Below are positions 45,274 to 55,872 of a stretch of 64,000 nt of DNA, piece after piece. How positions within the stretch are numbered: position 1 is the first letter of the stretch; each line of letters opens with the position of its first letter. Source of the DNA: Stenotrophomonas maltophilia R551-3 (lineage in GTDB: Bacteria > Pseudomonadota > Gammaproteobacteria > Xanthomonadales > Xanthomonadaceae); the NCBI RefSeq assembly GCF_000020665.1, contig NC_011071.1, positions 288,501 through 352,500 of the forward strand, written 5' to 3'. Under the pieces are notes generated by a model. That model saw only the letters and a program-made list of their open reading frames with translations, was not told where the DNA came from and did not search any database. The position numbers and the translations under genes were made by a program.

Positions 45274-47622
45274 ATGAGCGGCATCGGGGAAGGACAGCGG
45301 GGACGGTCGTTGGGTCGCAGTGCACCACTACTGGGGGTGCTGCTGATCCTGCTGGCCGGCTGGTTCGGATGGAGCGCGGTGCAGCAATGGCGCCAGGAGG
45401 CCAACGGCCAGGCGCTGGAAGAAGCACGTGACCAGGCCGTGCAGGGCCTGCAGGACGCGGCCGCCGGCCAGCTGAAGCAGCTGCAGCAGCAGCTGAAGAA
45501 CGAGCGCGTGCAGCAGGCGCTGCAGGCCGGCGATGCCGCTGCAGCGGCACTGGCCGTGCGCGAGAGCTGGACCGGCGTGGAACAGGCGGAAGTGCTGAGC
45601 GCCGATCTGGCCAGCGCCTACGCCGACCCGGCCACCTTCGGCTATGCCCGGCTGGCGCTGCTGGAAGCGGCATTGGCTGAAGCCAAGCCCAGCCTGCGCG
45701 TGGTCCGCGATGGCGGTGGCAACCGCCTGGGTCTGGCCGCGCCGGTACAGCTGGGCAGCCTTGGGCCGGCGGTGCTCTATGTGCGCCAGCCGTTGCTGCG
45801 GCTGACCGCGCCGTTGGACCAGGTCAGTGCGCCGGCCACGGGTTTCCTCGGCCTGCGCCAGGGTATGCATGATCTGGTCACCCAGGGCGATGCCAGCCTG
45901 GCCGAGAGCGCCGAGGCACTGGCACGGCCGATCCCGGGCACGCCGTTGCGCCTGGTGGCCGCGGTCCCCAATGTCGAATCCGGGCCGTTGGGCCTGGGCG
46001 CGCTGGCCAGCGCCATCGTCGCGCTGCTGCTGGCGTTCATCGCGGTGCTGCTGGTGATCGGCCGTGGCCGCCTGCCAAAGACCCTGCCGCTGCCACGTCG
46101 CGCCGCTGCGGCGGATGCCGACCATGGCCCCACCCTGAGTGAAAGCCTGCAGCAGGCTCCGCCAGCGGTGGCCGCCGTGACCAGCAGTGGCGATGCCACG
46201 CCACCGTCGCCACCGCCGGTGCCGGCCGAGGCGTTGGCCGCCGGCATCTTCCGCGCCTATGACATCCGTGGCGTGGTCGGCAGCGAACTGACGCCGAAGA
46301 CTGCGGCGCTGATCGGCCAGGCCATCGGCACCGTGGCCCTGGAACAGGGCCTGCGCGAGGTGGTGATCGGCCGCGATGGCCGCCTGTCCGGTCAGGAGCT
46401 GGCCGCCGGCCTGGCCGAAGGCCTGCGCCGTGCCGGCTGTGCAGTCATCGACATCGGCCTGGCGCCGACCCCGCTGGTGTATTACGCCGCCTTCCATCTG
46501 CGCACGGGGACCTGCGTGGCTGTGACCGGCAGCCACAATCCGCCGGAGTACAACGGGTTCAAGGTGGTCATCGGCGGTGAAACGCTGTCCGGTGATGCGA
46601 TCACCGATCTTTACCAGCGCATTGTCGAGGGCCGCCTGGTACAGGCCGCCGAACCGGGCGACTACCAGCAGCGGGACGTTGCGGCCGACTACATCCAGCG
46701 CATCGCCGATGACGTGCAGCTGGACCGCCCGCTGAAAGTGGTGGCCGATGCCGGCAACGGCGTCGCCGGCGCGCTCGCACCCCAGCTGCTGGAAGCGATC
46801 GGCGCTGAGGTCATTCCGCTGTACTGCGATGTCGACGGCACCTTCCCCAACCATCATCCCGACCCGAGCGAACCGGCCAACCTGGAAGACCTGGTGCAGA
46901 CGGTGAAGCGCTTCGGTGCCGATCTCGGCGTGGCCTTCGATGGCGACGGCGACCGTCTGGGCGTGGTGACCGCCGAAGGCAAAATCATCTACGCCGATCG
47001 CCTGCTGATGCTGTTCGCCGCCGATGTGCTGATGCGCAATCCGGGCGCAATGGTGATCTACGACGTGAAGTGCACCGGCAAGCTGTCCGACCACGTGCTG
47101 CGCAACGGTGGCAGTCCGCTGATGTGGAAGACCGGGCATTCGCTGATGAAGGCGAAGATGCGCGAGACCGATGCCGAACTGGCCGGCGAGATGAGTGGCC
47201 ACTTCTTCTTCAAGGAGCGCTGGTTCGGTTTCGATGACGGCCTGTATGCGGCCGCGCGCCTGCTGGAGATTCTGGCCCAGCGCGAGGAAACGCCGGATGA
47301 GGTGTTGGCCGAGCTGCCGGAGATGGTGGCCACGCCGGAACTGAAGGTGCCGGTGGCCGAAGGCACGCCGCATGCGCTGGTGGCGATGCTGGTGGCGGCG
47401 GCGCAGTCGCCCGACAACCCGTATGTGGGCGGTCGGCTGTCGACCATCGATGGCCTGCGCGTGGACTTCCCCGATGGCTGGGGCCTGGTGCGCGCCTCCA
47501 ACACCACGCCGGTGCTGGTGCTGCGTTTCGAAGGCAACGACGAGGCGGCACTGGAACGAATCCAGGCGCTGTTCCGCAGCCAGCTGCAACCGGTGCTGGG
47601 CGACACCCCGCTGGGCTTCTGA
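45274..47622 (+). CDS. algC: phosphomannomutase/phosphoglucomutase with membrane-anchored N-terminal domain
   Basis: A 782-residue protein. The C-terminal 450 residues are the AlgC-type mutase with catalytic S420 in TGSHNPPEYNG and the metal loop DGDGDR (556-561). The first 320 residues hold a helix near 20-40, a coiled coil of Q/L/K residues, a periplasmic-like domain, a second helix (about 245-268) and a linker. It should make mannose- and glucose-1-phosphate for LPS, exopolysaccharide and other glycans. The coaBC-dut-algC order is shared with Pseudomonas, whose AlgC is also annotated with a long N-terminus. Confidence 0.92.
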   Translation: MSGIGEGQRGRSLGRSAPLLGVLLILLAGWFGWSAVQQWRQEANGQALEEARDQAVQGLQDAAAGQLKQLQQQLKNERVQQALQAGDAAAAALAVRESWTGVEQAEVLSADLASAYADPATFGYARLALLEAALAEAKPSLRVVRDGGGNRLGLAAPVQLGSLGPAVLYVRQPLLRLTAPLDQVSAPATGFLGLRQGMHDLVTQGDASLAESAEALARPIPGTPLRLVAAVPNVESGPLGLGALASAIVALLLAFIAVLLVIGRGRLPKTLPLPRRAAAADADHGPTLSESLQQAPPAVAAVTSSGDATPPSPPPVPAEALAAGIFRAYDIRGVVGSELTPKTAALIGQAIGTVALEQGLREVVIGRDGRLSGQELAAGLAEGLRRAGCAVIDIGLAPTPLVYYAAFHLRTGTCVAVTGSHNPPEYNGFKVVIGGETLSGDAITDLYQRIVEGRLVQAAEPGDYQQRDVAADYIQRIADDVQLDRPLKVVADAGNGVAGALAPQLLEAIGAEVIPLYCDVDGTFPNHHPDPSEPANLEDLVQTVKRFGADLGVAFDGDGDRLGVVTAEGKIIYADRLLMLFAADVLMRNPGAMVIYDVKCTGKLSDHVLRNGGSPLMWKTGHSLMKAKMRETDAELAGEMSGHFFFKERWFGFDDGLYAAARLLEILAQREETPDEVLAELPEMVATPELKVPVAEGTPHALVAMLVAAAQSPDNPYVGGRLSTIDGLRVDFPDGWGLVRASNTTPVLVLRFEGNDEAALERIQALFRSQLQPVLGDTPLGF

Positions 47623-47645
47623 TTGATCGGGATTGGATCGATCGG

Positions 47646-47721
47646 GTAGTGCCGGCCGCTGGCCGGCAACCACAGGATGGTTCTGGGATTCAGGAGGTTG
47701 CCGGCCAGCGGCCGGCACTAC
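47646..47721. repeat. GTAG-type REP pair whose tail is the kdpE stop
   Basis: Left unit begins GTAGTGCCGGCCGCTGGC at 47646; the right unit is its complement ending CTAC at 47718-47721. Bases 47718-47720 read as TAG on the minus strand and are the stop codon of kdpE. About 29 bases separate the units. Between convergent algC and kdpE. Confidence 0.9.
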
Positions 47722-48431
47722 CCCTTGAACCGCAAACCCACGCCCGGTTCGGTGAACAGGTAGCGCGAATCCAGCGCTGAATCGCCCAGCTTGTGCCGCA
47801 GCTTGCCGACCAGGATGCGCAGGTAATGAGTGTCGTGCTGGTGGGTCGGTCCCCAGATCTCCTGCAGGATCTGCGGCTGGGTCACCACTCGCCCGGCATT
47901 GCGCAGCAGCAGTGAGAGCAACGCGTATTCCTTGCGGGTAAGCGCCACCGGCTCGCCATCCAGCGCCACTTCACGACGCACCAGGTCCACATGCAGGTGG
48001 CCATCGTCGAATACCGGCGGCGTGCCATCACTGGGCACGCTGCGCGTGCGCAGCAGCGCCCGCACCCGCGCCATCAGCTCCTGCGTGCCGAACGGCTTGG
48101 TCACGTAGTCGTTCGCGCCTGTATCCAGCGCGCGCACCTTCTCGGTTTCGCCGGCACGCACGGTCAGCATGATCACCGGCACCTGGCTCCACTGCCGAAG
48201 CTGTTCCAGTACCTCGTGGCCTTCCATGTCCGGCAGGCCGATATCCAGGATCACCAGATCCATGTCCTCGCTGGCGGCCAGCTGCAGGCCTTCCTGGCCG
48301 GTGGCGGCCTGTCGTACCTGGTAGCCCTGCGCGCGCAGGCTGATGTCCAGGAACCGGCGGATCTGGGTTTCATCATCGATCACCAGCACGCGCGCGGCCG
48401 GGACGCTGGCATCAATCGGGGTCGGACTCAT
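47718..48431 (-). CDS. kdpE: KdpE response regulator
   Basis: A 237-residue OmpR-class regulator. Receiver residues are D19/D20, D63 (LDIGLPD), T90 and K112; the winged helix has RKEYALLSLLLRNAGRV and the terminal GVGLRFK. It activates kdp transcription when K+ is scarce. The start overlaps the kdpD stop by 20 bases. Its last codon and stop run into the REP pair. Confidence 0.95.
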   Translation of the reverse strand: MSPTPIDASVPAARVLVIDDETQIRRFLDISLRAQGYQVRQAATGQEGLQLAASEDMDLVILDIGLPDMEGHEVLEQLRQWSQVPVIMLTVRAGETEKVRALDTGANDYVTKPFGTQELMARVRALLRTRSVPSDGTPPVFDDGHLHVDLVRREVALDGEPVALTRKEYALLSLLLRNAGRVVTQPQILQEIWGPTHQHDTHYLRILVGKLRHKLGDSALDSRYLFTEPGVGLRFKG

Positions 48432-51072
48432 CGTGGGAGGCTGGCTTGAGCAGGGGCAGGGTGATGCGGATCAGGGTACCGCGACCATCGCGTCCGGGCA
48501 GCGCCTGCACGCTGCCGCCATGCGCGCCGATCATGCCCTGGCAGATGGTCAGGCCCAGGCCGGTGCCATGGCGGCCACGGTCACCGCGTTCGACGCTGTA
48601 GAACATGTCGAAGATGCGCGCACGCTCGTCGTCGGGAATGCCGGGGCCGGCATCGATCACGTCGATGCGCAGCTGGCCGTCCAGCTCGCGCGCCTGTACC
48701 TGCACGGCGGCATCGGGCGGCGAGAACTTGGCCGCGTTCTCCATCACGTTGAACACCGCCTGTTCGACCAGCGCCGGATGCACCCAGATCGGCGCCAGCG
48801 AGGAAGGAATGTCGAGCTCCAGCCGCACCTTCGGCTGATAGCGCTGCAGGCGTCGCGCTGCCGAGCCGATCAGTTCGTCCACGCCGATCCAGTCGCGGTT
48901 GATCTTCAACCCTTCGTGGCCAAGCCGGGTCATGTCCAGCAGGTTCTGGATATAGCGGTCCAGGCGTTCGCCTTCGACCAGGATGGTATCGAGCAGGGCA
49001 CGGCGATCGGTCGTGTCCATTGCCGCGCCGTAGCTGGCCAGGCTGTCGGCCGAACCGATCATCGCCGCCAGTGGCGAGCGCAGGTCGTGCGACACCGAAG
49101 AGAGCAGGGCCGAGCGCAACCGCTCGGTCTCGTTGCTGACGTGCGCCTGTTCCAGTTCGGCCACCAGCCGTGTGCGAAGCGCGGCCTGGGCGATGTCATC
49201 GACCATTGCCTCGGCCAGCTGCCGTTGCTCCGGCAGCAGGCGCGCCTGCGCGCCGGGCAGGTACAGGCCGGCCACGCCAATGGCGCGGTCCTCGCCATCC
49301 AGCAGTGGCAGGAACCACCACTGCGCACCGGCCAGGGTATCGGTGAAGCGGCCGCTGGGCTGGCCATGGCGCAGCGCCCAGTCGGCGGCGGCCAGATCGG
49401 TGTCCCCCGGCTGGCTGCGACCACCGGCCGCGGTGTCTGTTCCAATGCGCAGCCATGCCGGAACGTCCATCGCCTGCTCCAGCGCCAGCCTGCCGGCCTG
49501 CGCGACCTCGCCATTGCCGGCCGCACTGGCGAGCTGACGGCCCAGCTGCTGGCGCGCACGCGCATGGCGGTTGGCTGCACGCAGCGCGATCACCTGCATG
49601 CGCAGGCGCGAGGCCAGCCGTCCGGCCACCAAGGCGGCGGCCAGGAACAGGAACACGGTGATCACGCCCTGGCGCGCACCAATGGCGAAGGTGAAGCGCG
49701 GCGCGATGAACAGGAAGTTGTAGGCGAGGAAACACAGGATCGCCGCCATCACCGCCACGCTGGCGCGCGTACGCGCGGCCACCACCACCACCGCCACGAT
49801 GAACACCATCGACAGGTCGGCCATGCCGACCCAGCGCTCGGCCAGCCACGCCACTGCGCAGGCCAGTGCGGTGGCGATCAGCGCCTGCGCTGGCTCATGG
49901 CTGATACCGCGCACCGGTGGCAGCAGGCCCTCGCGGCGGGAACGCGCGCGCGCCTGCGGCGTGCTGATGATGGTGATCTCGTAATGCGCGCCGCGCTGGA
50001 TCAGCTGCTGGGTCAGGGTGCGGTTGAACATCCGCGCCAGCGGCCGTTCACGGGTGCGGCCCAGGACCAGGGTCGATACGCCGTTGTGTGCGGCATGGTC
50101 GAGCAGGGCATCGGCAATGCTCGAACCATGCAGCAGCTCGGCGTCGCCGCCCAGTCGTCGTGCCAGCGCGAACGCGGCATCGATCTCGCGCCGGGTCGCC
50201 TCGTCCTGGCGCCGGCCCTGCACGGTCACCACCGTCCACGGCGCGTCGCGGCGTTCGGCGATGCGTCGCGCCACCCGCACCAGGTATTCGCTCTGGCCGC
50301 CGCCATCAATGGCCACCAATACGCCACGCCGCAGCGGCAGGTTGCTCTCGCCGCGTGCCGCCCGTGCTTCGCGCAGGCTGCTATCGACGCGGTCGGCCGC
50401 TTCCTGCATTGCCAGTTCGCGCAGCGCGGTCAGGTTGGCTGGCGAGAAGAATGCCTGCAGCGCCTGCGCAGCCTGTTCGGGCACATAGACCTTGCCCTGC
50501 TGCAGGCGCGCGATCAGTTCGCGCGGCGGCAGGTCGACCAGCACGATGTCGTGCAGGCGGTCGAGCACGCCGTCCGGCACGGTCTCGCTGACGCGCACGC
50601 CGGTGATCCGCATCACCACATCGTTGAGGCTTTCCAGATGCTGGATGTTGACCGTGGTCCAGACGTCGATGCCGGCGTCCAGCAGCTCCATCACATCCTG
50701 CCAGCGCCGCTCGTGGCGGCTGCCCGGCGCATTGCGGTGGGCCAGTTCGTCCACCAGCACCAGCGCCGGATGCCGGGCGAGCACGGCATCCAGATCCATC
50801 TCCTGCAGCGAGTGGCCGTGGTAGGCCACTTCCTTCAGCGGCAACTGCGGCAGGCCTTCCAGCAGTGCCTGGGTATCGGCACGGCCATGGGTTTCCACCA
50901 GGCCCACAACCAGGTCGACACCGCGGCGCAGCTGTTCCTGCGCGCGGGTCAGCATCGTGTAGGTCTTGCCCACGCCCGGCGCCGCACCGAGGAACACGGT
51001 CAGCTTGCCGCCGGCTTCGCGTTGCAGGCCTTCGACCAGGGCATCGGCCTGGCGGGTACGCGCATCAGTCAT
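48412..51072 (-). CDS. kdpD: KdpD sensor kinase
   Basis: About 886 residues. The N-terminal KdpD domain has a Walker A-like GAAPGVGKT (29-37) and a USP-like domain (about 240-360); four membrane helices lie around 390-490; a GAF-like region follows; the kinase core has SSVSHDLRSPLAAM with the phospho-histidine and GTGLGLTICQGM. It senses K+ limitation and turgor. ATG 51072 is used; 51096 and 51087 are in-frame alternatives. The gap to kdpC is about 50 bases. Confidence 0.95.
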   Translation of the reverse strand: MTDARTRQADALVEGLQREAGGKLTVFLGAAPGVGKTYTMLTRAQEQLRRGVDLVVGLVETHGRADTQALLEGLPQLPLKEVAYHGHSLQEMDLDAVLARHPALVLVDELAHRNAPGSRHERRWQDVMELLDAGIDVWTTVNIQHLESLNDVVMRITGVRVSETVPDGVLDRLHDIVLVDLPPRELIARLQQGKVYVPEQAAQALQAFFSPANLTALRELAMQEAADRVDSSLREARAARGESNLPLRRGVLVAIDGGGQSEYLVRVARRIAERRDAPWTVVTVQGRRQDEATRREIDAAFALARRLGGDAELLHGSSIADALLDHAAHNGVSTLVLGRTRERPLARMFNRTLTQQLIQRGAHYEITIISTPQARARSRREGLLPPVRGISHEPAQALIATALACAVAWLAERWVGMADLSMVFIVAVVVVAARTRASVAVMAAILCFLAYNFLFIAPRFTFAIGARQGVITVFLFLAAALVAGRLASRLRMQVIALRAANRHARARQQLGRQLASAAGNGEVAQAGRLALEQAMDVPAWLRIGTDTAAGGRSQPGDTDLAAADWALRHGQPSGRFTDTLAGAQWWFLPLLDGEDRAIGVAGLYLPGAQARLLPEQRQLAEAMVDDIAQAALRTRLVAELEQAHVSNETERLRSALLSSVSHDLRSPLAAMIGSADSLASYGAAMDTTDRRALLDTILVEGERLDRYIQNLLDMTRLGHEGLKINRDWIGVDELIGSAARRLQRYQPKVRLELDIPSSLAPIWVHPALVEQAVFNVMENAAKFSPPDAAVQVQARELDGQLRIDVIDAGPGIPDDERARIFDMFYSVERGDRGRHGTGLGLTICQGMIGAHGGSVQALPGRDGRGTLIRITLPLLKPASHDESDPD

Positions 51073-51123
51073 GGGTGCCGCTGTCATGGCCGCCATTGTG
51101 CGCGCAGCCGGTGCAGGCCGGCA

Positions 51124-51774
51124 TCACGGTGCCTTGGCCGCGTGGTCAAGTGCGAAGTTCAGCGTCACCACGTTCACCCGTGGCTGCCCGAACAGACCCC
51201 ACTGGCGTCCCTCGGTATGCGCCTGCACCAGGGCCTGCACGCGCTCCACCGGCAGGCCACGGGCACGCGCCACGCGCGCCACCTGCAGCTGTGCCGCCGC
51301 CGGTGACAGCTGCGGGTCCAGGCCACCGGCAGACTGGGTGACCAGGTCCGCCGGCACCTGCGCCGGGGCGACGCTTTCGCGTGCGGCGACCGCGGCAGTG
51401 CTGGCGGCAACACGTTCGGCCAGGGCCGGGTTGCTGCGGGCCAGGTTGGAACCGGCGGCGGCCATCGGGTCATAGTTGGCCGCCGACGGACGCGCCTGGA
51501 AATAGCCGTCACCCGTGAACGGCTGCGAAAGCCACGCCGAGCCGCGTACCTGGCCGTTGCCATCGCGCAGCAGGCTGCCCTCGGCCTGGGTCGGGTACGC
51601 CAGGCCGGCAAAACCGGTGGCGATACCGGCGTAGACCGCGCCAGCCAGCAGCAGTGTGGCCAGGCCCAGGCCGATCGCCGGGCGCCAGCTGGCACCATCC
51701 TGCAGGCTGGCCACGCGGGCCTCGGCCTTCTGTTCGCGCGGAAGGGAAGATGAAGTGGAAGCAGTACGGTTCAT
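51124..51774 (-). CDS. kdpC: KdpC, subunit of K+-transporting ATPase
   Basis: A 216-residue single-helix subunit (about 30-55). Typical motifs are [20 protein letters not shown] (in parts), [23 protein letters not shown] and the C-terminal [11 protein letters not shown]. It stabilises KdpB and raises ATP affinity. The start overlaps the kdpB stop by four bases. Slightly longer than the about 190 residues of E. coli owing to the N-terminal tail. Confidence 0.95.
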   Translation of the reverse strand: MNRTASTSSSLPREQKAEARVASLQDGASWRPAIGLGLATLLLAGAVYAGIATGFAGLAYPTQAEGSLLRDGNGQVRGSAWLSQPFTGDGYFQARPSAANYDPMAAAGSNLARSNPALAERVAASTAAVAARESVAPAQVPADLVTQSAGGLDPQLSPAAAQLQVARVARARGLPVERVQALVQAHTEGRQWGLFGQPRVNVVTLNFALDHAAKAP

Positions 51775-53828
51775 GCGCCGAATACCAGGACAAGAAGAAG
51801 GTCGATCGCCTTGATCGCTGCGAACGGCAGCAGCACGCCGCCGAGGCCGTACACCAGCATGTTCCGGCGCAGCAGCGCGGTTGCAGTGGCCGGGCGGAAG
51901 CGCACGCCACGCAGGGCGAGCGGGATCAGGGCGGGAATCACCAGGGCGTTGAAGATCAACGCCGCCAGCACCGCATTGCGCGGGCTCGACAGCTGCATCA
52001 CGTTCAATGCGGCCATGGTCGGCACGGCGGCGGCGAACAGCGCCGGCAGGATCGCGAAGTACTTGGAGACGTCGTTGGCCAGCGAGAAGGTGGTCAGCGC
52101 ACCGCGGGTGATCAGCTGTTGCTTGCCCACTTCCACCACTGCCAGCAGCTTGGCCGGATCCGAATCGAGGTCGACCATGTTGCCGGCTTCCTTTGCCGCC
52201 TGCGTGCCGGAGTTCATTGCCAGGCCGATGTCGGCCTGGGCGAGCGCCGGTGCGTCGTTGGTGCCATCGCCGACCATCGCCACCAGGCGGCCACCGGCCT
52301 GTTCCTGGCGGATGCGTGCCAGCTTGTCCTCCGGGCGAGCCTCGGCGATGTAGTCGTCGACGCCGGCTTCGGCGGCGATGGCGGCGGCGGTCAGCGGATT
52401 GTCGCCGGTGATCATCACCGTGCGGATGCCCATCGCCCGCAGCTGCGCGAACTTCTCGCGCATGCCGTGCTTGACCACGTCCGACAGCTCGATCACGCCG
52501 AGCACGTGGCGACCTTCGGCCACCACCAGCGGGGTGGCACCGTTACGCGCCACCTGCTCCACGCGTCCGGCAAGTTCAGCCGGCACGCTGCCGCCCAGCG
52601 CCTGCACGTGGGCACGGATCGCATCGGCGGCGCCCTTGCGGATCTGCCGCCCATGTTCCAGGTCCACGCCGGACATGCGGGTCTGTGCACTGAAGGCCAG
52701 GTAGTCGGCATGGTCCGGCTCGGCGGTGGCGCAGCCCTGTTCGCGCGCCAGGCGCACGATCGACTTGCCTTCCGGGGTCGGGTCGGCCAGCGAAGAGAGC
52801 AGTGCTGCTTCGCGCAGCTGGCTGGCGTCGATGCCGGCCAGCGGATGGAAATGGCTGGCCTGGCGGTCGCCGTAGGTGATGGTGCCGGTCTTGTCCAGCA
52901 GCAGCACGTCGACGTCGCCGGCCACTTCCACCGCCTTGCCCGACTTGGCCAGCACGTTGGCGGCCAGCGCACGGTTCATGCCAGCGATGCCGATGGCCGG
53001 CAGCAGGCCGCCGATGGTGGTCGGGATCAGGCACACCAGCAACGCGATCAGCAACAGCGGGTCGACCTTGACGCCCACGGAGGCACCAATGGCCGGCAGC
53101 GTTGCCACCACCACCAGGAAGGTCAGCGTCATCGCCGCCAGCAGCAGGGTCAGCGCGATCTCGTTCGGGGTCTTCTGGCGGTTGGCGCCTTCCACCAGCG
53201 CGATCATCCGGTCCAGGAAGCTGTGGCCCGGTTCGGCGGTCACCCGCACGATGATCTGGTCGGACAGCACCTTGGTGCCGCCGATCACGCCGGAGCGGTC
53301 GGTACCGGCCTCGCGCAGCACCGGCGCCGATTCGCCGGTCACCGCGGCTTCGTTGATGGTGGCCAGGCCCTGCACGATCTCGCCATCGGCCGGCACCAGC
53401 TCACCGGCGCTGACGATCACGTGGTCGCCCGGGCGCAGTTCGGCGGCCGGCACCTGGGTTTCGGCGGCACCCGGCTGCGGCGTGGCCAGCCGGCGCGCCA
53501 CCAGGTCCTGGCGGGCACGCCGCAGCGACGCGGCCTGGCCACGGCCACGCGCTTCGGCCACGGCTTCGGCGAAGTTGCCGAACAGCACGGTCACCAGCAG
53601 GATCGCGGTCACCGCCAGGCCGAAGCCCAGCGGCGCATTGCCGGTCAGGGTGACGATCGCGGCGACGATCGTGCCGGCCATCACCACCGCCATCACCGGG
53701 CTGCGCACCAGATGCATCGGCGACAGCTTGAGAACCGCTTCGATCAGCGCACGGCGCAGGCCGGCGCCATCCAGCAGGGCAGGGCGCGGTGCATGGGTAC
53801 TACGGGTTGAACTTGCTTGGGTACTCAT
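51771..53828 (-). CDS. kdpB: KdpB, catalytic subunit of K+-transporting P-type ATPase
   Basis: A 685-residue P1A ATPase. The phosphorylated aspartate is D312 in LDKTGT; TGES is at 164-167, whose serine is the inhibitory phosphorylation site known in E. coli KdpB. GDGTND and other P-type motifs follow ([14 protein letters not shown]). It hydrolyses ATP to drive K+ import through KdpA. AAGGA lies 7 bases before ATG 53828; 10 bases separate it from kdpA. Confidence 0.97.
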   Translation of the reverse strand: MSTQASSTRSTHAPRPALLDGAGLRRALIEAVLKLSPMHLVRSPVMAVVMAGTIVAAIVTLTGNAPLGFGLAVTAILLVTVLFGNFAEAVAEARGRGQAASLRRARQDLVARRLATPQPGAAETQVPAAELRPGDHVIVSAGELVPADGEIVQGLATINEAAVTGESAPVLREAGTDRSGVIGGTKVLSDQIIVRVTAEPGHSFLDRMIALVEGANRQKTPNEIALTLLLAAMTLTFLVVVATLPAIGASVGVKVDPLLLIALLVCLIPTTIGGLLPAIGIAGMNRALAANVLAKSGKAVEVAGDVDVLLLDKTGTITYGDRQASHFHPLAGIDASQLREAALLSSLADPTPEGKSIVRLAREQGCATAEPDHADYLAFSAQTRMSGVDLEHGRQIRKGAADAIRAHVQALGGSVPAELAGRVEQVARNGATPLVVAEGRHVLGVIELSDVVKHGMREKFAQLRAMGIRTVMITGDNPLTAAAIAAEAGVDDYIAEARPEDKLARIRQEQAGGRLVAMVGDGTNDAPALAQADIGLAMNSGTQAAKEAGNMVDLDSDPAKLLAVVEVGKQQLITRGALTTFSLANDVSKYFAILPALFAAAVPTMAALNVMQLSSPRNAVLAALIFNALVIPALIPLALRGVRFRPATATALLRRNMLVYGLGGVLLPFAAIKAIDLLLVLVFGA

Positions 53829-53838
53829 CAGGGTGTCC

Positions 53839-55548
53839 TTAGTGCAGTCCCAGGCTCAGGTGGTCGGCGATCGGGCCGAGTACCAGCGCCGGCATGAACT
53901 GCAGCACGGTCAGGATGACGATCACCGAGACCAGGGTCAGGGCGAAGGTCGGGGTTTCGATCTGCAGGCTGCCGGCAGACTCCGGCGACTGGCGCTTGGC
54001 GGCCAGCTGTGCGGCCACCACCAGCGGAATGATCAGCAGCGGGAAGCGGCCCAGCAGCAGCACCAGCGAGCAGCTCAGGTTCCACCACAGCGTGGCGTCG
54101 CCCAGTCCTTCGAAGCCCGAGCCGTTGTTGGCGTAGGCCGAGACATACTCGTAGAAGACCTGGCTGATGCCATGGAAACCGGGGTTGGAGGTGCCGGCCA
54201 GGCCGGGCACGGCCAGGGTGATTGCGGTGAACACCAGCAGGGTGATCGGCTGCAGCAGCACCAGCAGGGCCAGCAGGCGTACCTGTGGCGTCTCCAGCTT
54301 GCGGCCGAACAGTTCCGGCGTACGCCCGGTCATCAACCCGGCCAGGAACACGCCCAGCAGCAGGTACACGATGAACTGCTGCAGGCCGCAGCCGATACCG
54401 CCCCAGATCGCGCTGACCAGCATGTTGACCATCGCGATGCCGCCACTCAGTGGTGCCAGCGAATCGTGCATGCCGTTGACCGAACCGTTGGAGACCTGGG
54501 TGGTCACCGCCGCCCACAGCGCGGTGCCATCGGCGCCGAAGCGTACCTCCTTGCCTTCCATCAGCAGCGGCGTGGCGGCGCTGGGGCTGTGGCCCTCGCT
54601 CCACACCATGGCGCCGGTGGACAGCAGCGACATGCCGAGCATGCAGCTGAACACCAGGACGCCGAAGCGGCGTCGGCCGGTGAATGCGCCGATCATGAAG
54701 ATCACTGACATCGGCACCAGCAGGATGCCAAGGATTTCCAACGCATTCGAAACCGGCGTCGGGTTCTCCAGAGGGAAGCTGCTGTTCGGGCCGTACCAGC
54801 CGCCACCGTTGGCGCCGAGCTGCTTGGCCGCGACCATCGCCGCCACCGGGCCCAGCGGCAGTTTCTGTTCGGCCATGCCGGCACTGGCGTCGATCGGCGT
54901 GGCCTGCGGGCCGCCGGCCATCGTCGACGGCACGCCCTGGCTGGTCAGCAGCAACGTCCACACCAGGCAAAGCGGCAACAGGAAGCGCACGCACAGGCGC
55001 ACCACGTCCACGTAGTAGTTGCCCACCGCCACCTGGCGGTCATCACCGGCACCACTGGCCGCTGCAGCCTGCGACGAACGCGCGAACAACGCGCGCAGTG
55101 TGGCCACCGCCAGCGCCAGGCCCATCATCGGCGTCACCACCTGCAGGCCGGTGATGCCGGTCATCTGCGAGAGGTAGGACAGCTGCGCCTGGCCCGAATA
55201 GTGCTGCTGGTTGGTGTTGGTCAGGAACGAGATCATCGTGTGCAGCGCGGTGTCCCAGCGCATGTTCGGGATCTGGTCCGGATTCAGCGGCAGCCAGGCC
55301 TGGGTCATGAACACCGCCTGGGTCAGCACCGCCACCACCACGTTGCTCAGCACGAAGGCCAGCACGTAGCCGCGCCAGGACATCGAGCGCGACGGGTCGA
55401 CGCCGAACACCCTGTACAGCGGTTTCTCGATCCAGTGGAACAACACGTCGACCTTCATCGGCGCGCCACGCATCACGCGCGCCAGATACAGGCCCAACGG
55501 CCAGGCCAGCAGCAGGCTGGCGGCAAGAATGACAATAATCTCAGTCAT
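53839..55548 (-). CDS. kdpA: KdpA, K+-binding channel-like subunit
   Basis: A 569-residue ten-helix protein with four pore-loop repeats: [42 protein letters not shown] and [13 protein letters not shown], which supply the selectivity filter. It takes K+ from the periplasm for transfer to KdpB. ATG 55548 with GGAG 7 bases upstream. It begins 12 bases after the kdpF stop. Confidence 0.97.
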   Translation of the reverse strand: MTEIIVILAASLLLAWPLGLYLARVMRGAPMKVDVLFHWIEKPLYRVFGVDPSRSMSWRGYVLAFVLSNVVVAVLTQAVFMTQAWLPLNPDQIPNMRWDTALHTMISFLTNTNQQHYSGQAQLSYLSQMTGITGLQVVTPMMGLALAVATLRALFARSSQAAAASGAGDDRQVAVGNYYVDVVRLCVRFLLPLCLVWTLLLTSQGVPSTMAGGPQATPIDASAGMAEQKLPLGPVAAMVAAKQLGANGGGWYGPNSSFPLENPTPVSNALEILGILLVPMSVIFMIGAFTGRRRFGVLVFSCMLGMSLLSTGAMVWSEGHSPSAATPLLMEGKEVRFGADGTALWAAVTTQVSNGSVNGMHDSLAPLSGGIAMVNMLVSAIWGGIGCGLQQFIVYLLLGVFLAGLMTGRTPELFGRKLETPQVRLLALLVLLQPITLLVFTAITLAVPGLAGTSNPGFHGISQVFYEYVSAYANNGSGFEGLGDATLWWNLSCSLVLLLGRFPLLIIPLVVAAQLAAKRQSPESAGSLQIETPTFALTLVSVIVILTVLQFMPALVLGPIADHLSLGLH

Positions 55549-55560
55549 GGCAGTCTCCGC

Positions 55561-55653
55561 TCAGAACGACTCGGGCCGCAGCACGACATAAAGAAGATAG
55601 GCGGCGGCGACCAGCACCACGACGCCACACAACAACGACAGCCAGGGGGACAT
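55561..55653 (-). CDS. kdpF: KdpF small stabilising subunit
   Basis: A 30-residue hydrophobic peptide starting MSPWLSLLCGVVVLVAAAYL and ending with RPESF. One membrane helix and a positively charged C-terminus match E. coli KdpF (29 residues), which stabilises the KdpABC complex. ATG 55653; it ends 12 bases before kdpA. It is too short for ordinary frame calling and could be missed. Confidence 0.88.
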   Translation of the reverse strand: MSPWLSLLCGVVVLVAAAYLLYVVLRPESF

Positions 55654-55872
55654 TGCATTAGCGTCCTGGTGGAACCCCTCCACCTCAGGCCGTCATCGTC
55701 GTCCTGCCCCCCATAAACGCACTACGCGCCGGACCGGGCCGACGCGTAAAGAGTGCATAAATTCCGTGGGCCAATCCGTAACCAGCCCCACCTGCTGTAA
55801 AGCCGAGCCCATGCTCGGCTGCTCTTTCCCGAGATCACGCGGAGCCGAGCGTGAGCTCGGCTCTACCGGGAA
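55654..55872. promoter_or_regulatory. kdp control region and repeat pair
   Basis: About 220 bases upstream of kdpF. KdpE-controlled promoters of the kdp operon should lie here; no consensus box is clear to me. The distal part holds GTAGAGCCGAGC-class units at 55797-55820 and 55841-55866 (the latter ending GGCTCTAC), which may end transcription of the upstream DUF4124-like gene. Confidence 0.5.

Noticed and set aside
48343..51306. A 987-residue plus-strand frame
   Set aside because: Antisense to kdpD, whose motifs are clear; composition is His/Gln/Arg-rich, typical of a GC shadow.
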